From: Chaetoceros tenuissimus
Lineage: Eukaryota; Bacillariophyta; Thalassiosirophyceae; Chaetocerotales; Chaetocerotaceae
NCBI GenBank assembly: GCA_021927905.1
Contig: BLLK01000047.1
Coordinates: 2,790,001 to 2,854,000, forward strand
DNA length: 64,000 nucleotides
Direction of reading: 5' to 3'
Shown: piece by piece, positions 62,598 to 64,000 of the stretch
Layout of the letters: the number at the start of each line of letters is the position of its first letter
How positions within the stretch are numbered: the first letter of the stretch is position 1
Notes under the pieces: model-generated
The model's database searches: none
Told to the model about the DNA's origin: nothing
What the model saw: the letters and a program-made list of their open reading frames with translations, nothing else
Translations under genes and position numbers: made by a program

Positions 62598-63172
62598 ATC
62601 CTCTGAGAGAATAAACAACATATTAATTATCATCCATATACCAGCATCAGATAGAAAGCTATGGTTACTGAATTGGTATATTTCTTTCTCCCAGTCTTAA
62701 AGTTCGAGACTCGTCTCTCTTATAAATAAATATGTACGTACCTATTATAAAAACAATCATCTATGAAAGGAAACCTTCCTTACAAAGAATCAATTCCATT
62801 GCAAAAGTTCAAAATATGTTTCAGCGAAATACAAGCAGTAAGCATTTGGCAATTGCACCTTTTTTAAATAATAAAATGAGGCAGTTTACAGAAAAATAGG
62901 AAATACATAAGGACTTAAAAAAAAAACAAAGACAGCACGAACAAAGTACCTGGTGCTCTACTCTAACTAGGATAGACCAATTGAAGCTAGCTACGTGACA
63001 TCAGAATAGAGTGACGGCAAAAATGATTGTACTTAAGCCCCGGAATTTTTTCGTCTCACGTTTGTTTGTTCTTTTGGCATCATTGAAGTTCCTTCGATGC
63101 ATTTTCATATCTTCCCCTAAACCTTTGATGCTTGAAGACTTCACACAATTTGTAATTAAAGTAGAACGAATC
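62598..63172. other. Intergenic region, no gene seen
   Basis: This 575-base AT-rich gap carries a poly-A run near 62918-62930. Two upstream ATGs (63023, 63128) are in frame with the PNP gene and the frame between them is open. Confidence 0.35.
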
Positions 63173-64000
63173 ATGACATCAGAAGAAATCTTTCAATCCT
63201 ATCGCTCAGCGGCTTCACATCTTTTGACGGTGTTGGAATCTAAAGGAGTGCCTTCCCCCCAAATTGGTATCATTTGCGGTTCAGGTCTTTCTGAGCTTTC
63301 CAAAACTCTCACATCTACTGTTACTGTAAAGTATGGGGACATCCCAGGGTTTCCAAGTGAAACTGGTGTAGTTGGTCACAAAGGGGAGGTAGTATTTGGT
63401 CTTTTAGATGGAACGCCAGCTATGTGCTTTAGAGGTCGATTTCACAGCTATGAGGGATATGACATGAACACAGTTGCTTTACCAGCTAGAGTAATGCGTT
63501 GCATGGGAGTGAAGCTAATGATTGTCACAAATGCAGCGGGAGGAATTAATAGAGATTATAATGTCGGAGATATTGTGTCTGTGCAGGATTATTTTGCACT
63601 TCCTATGCTTGCTGGAAAAAATCCCCTTGTTGGTCATAATGATCCGGAGTTAGGGCCTAGATTTCCACCGACTTCAAATGCTTTTGATAATTCACTACAG
63701 GAAATTGTGATGAGCTCAGCAAAGAAACTTGATATGAGCAGCTTCATGAGAGAGAATGGAACTTATTGTTTCGTCTCTGGACCCATGTATGAAAGTAAAG
63801 CAGAATGCAAATTTTTGAGACAAATTGGTGGAGATTGTGTAGGAATGAGTACTGTGCCTGAGATTGTAGCTGCTCATCACTCTGGTATGAAGGTCATTTG
63901 TTTATCACTCATCACGAATAAAGTCGTAGTTGATGGGACTGAAGGGCCTCCTGCATCCCATGAAGAAGTTCTAGAAGCTGTCAACATGAGATCTTTGCAG
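63173..64000 (+). CDS. PNP: Purine nucleoside phosphorylase (partial, cut by the window)
   Basis: 276 residues are visible with no stop before the right edge. The start at 63173 gives MTSEEIFQSYRSAASHLL, aligning with the N-terminal helix of human PNP. The trimeric PNP family is clear: IGIICGSGLSEL (phosphate loop), GHKGEVVFG, CFRGRFHSYEGY, VTNAAGGINRDY, FVSGPMYESKAE with the catalytic Glu, VGMSTVPEIV, SLITNKV with the base-binding Asn, and the ribose-side His in SHEEVL. It splits inosine or guanosine with phosphate in purine salvage. In-frame ATGs at 63128 and 63023 could add a leader of up to 50 residues containing a hydrophobic stretch. The last 20-odd residues lie outside the window. Confidence 0.95.
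   Translation, partial: MTSEEIFQSYRSAASHLLTVLESKGVPSPQIGIICGSGLSELSKTLTSTVTVKYGDIPGFPSETGVVGHKGEVVFGLLDGTPAMCFRGRFHSYEGYDMNTVALPARVMRCMGVKLMIVTNAAGGINRDYNVGDIVSVQDYFALPMLAGKNPLVGHNDPELGPRFPPTSNAFDNSLQEIVMSSAKKLDMSSFMRENGTYCFVSGPMYESKAECKFLRQIGGDCVGMSTVPEIVAAHHSGMKVICLSLITNKVVVDGTEGPPASHEEVLEAVNMRSLQ

Noticed and set aside
63023-63172. Upstream in-frame ATGs of PNP as a plastid or mitochondrial leader
   Set aside because: The leader has a hydrophobic stretch but no AFAP-type motif, and the family aligns from 63173. Left open but not chosen.
1-64000. tRNA, rRNA and CRISPR arrays
   Set aside because: I looked for tRNA B-box-like words, rRNA-like conserved blocks and regularly spaced short repeats. 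None was found by eye; a tRNAscan or covariance search would be needed to exclude them.

Overview
The window is nuclear DNA of a diatom, most likely a centric one. The genes are short and mostly intron-poor, with GT-AG introns of about 65 to 215 bases. Several proteins start with a signal peptide followed by an AFAP-type motif, the bipartite plastid address of diatoms (cyclophilin 1269-2214, DapL 29098-30423, small plastid protein 62155-62597). One gene encodes a secreted Ser/Asp repeat precursor of the silacidin (silica-associated) type. A RIB43A axonemal protein argues for a lineage that still makes flagellated cells, which centric diatoms do and pennates do not. I cannot name the genus.

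Layout. 1-10832: UQCC1-like complex III assembly factor (runs off the left edge), plastid cyclophilin, JMJD7-type hydroxylase, a 1318-residue ankyrin/pseudokinase protein, a roadblock dynein light chain split into four exons, and a CDP-alcohol phosphotransferase-like protein fused to a cytidylyltransferase. 11025-18769: a tyrosine-recombinase retrotransposon that looks whole, with split direct repeats (A1 - three ORFs - B1 A2 B2). 19133-34545: eIF3i, the silacidin-like precursor, an acidic RING-like membrane protein, RIB43A, a 629-residue conserved-looking protein with CxxC motifs, plastid LL-diaminopimelate aminotransferase, a 484-residue orphan, and a polytopic membrane protein that may be bestrophin-related. 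34677-40312: a recent but broken Ty1/copia element with near-identical 186-base LTRs and a 5-base target duplication. 40633-64000: a repeat-rich (HAT/TPR-like) protein, a methyltransferase, HTATSF1/Cus2, CPSF73, a His-rich membrane protein, an unknown acidic protein, an NDC1-like pore protein, a 1556-residue serine hydrolase / AMP-binding / acyltransferase-3 / carrier fusion, an RCC1-repeat protein, two divergent paralogous plastid proteins, and a purine nucleoside phosphorylase (runs off the right edge).

Most genes are unrelated housekeeping functions. The most unusual are the six-exon fusion at 54317-59385, which by domain content could activate, load, transfer and release an acyl group in one membrane-bound polypeptide; the phospholipid fusion at 9073-10832, whose CDP-alcohol motif is degenerate; and the Ser/Asp repeat precursor at 20608-21579. 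Both retroelements lie just upstream of minus-strand genes. Gene models joined across introns were chosen by splice sites, phase and total length divisible by three; all are inferences from DNA without transcript data.
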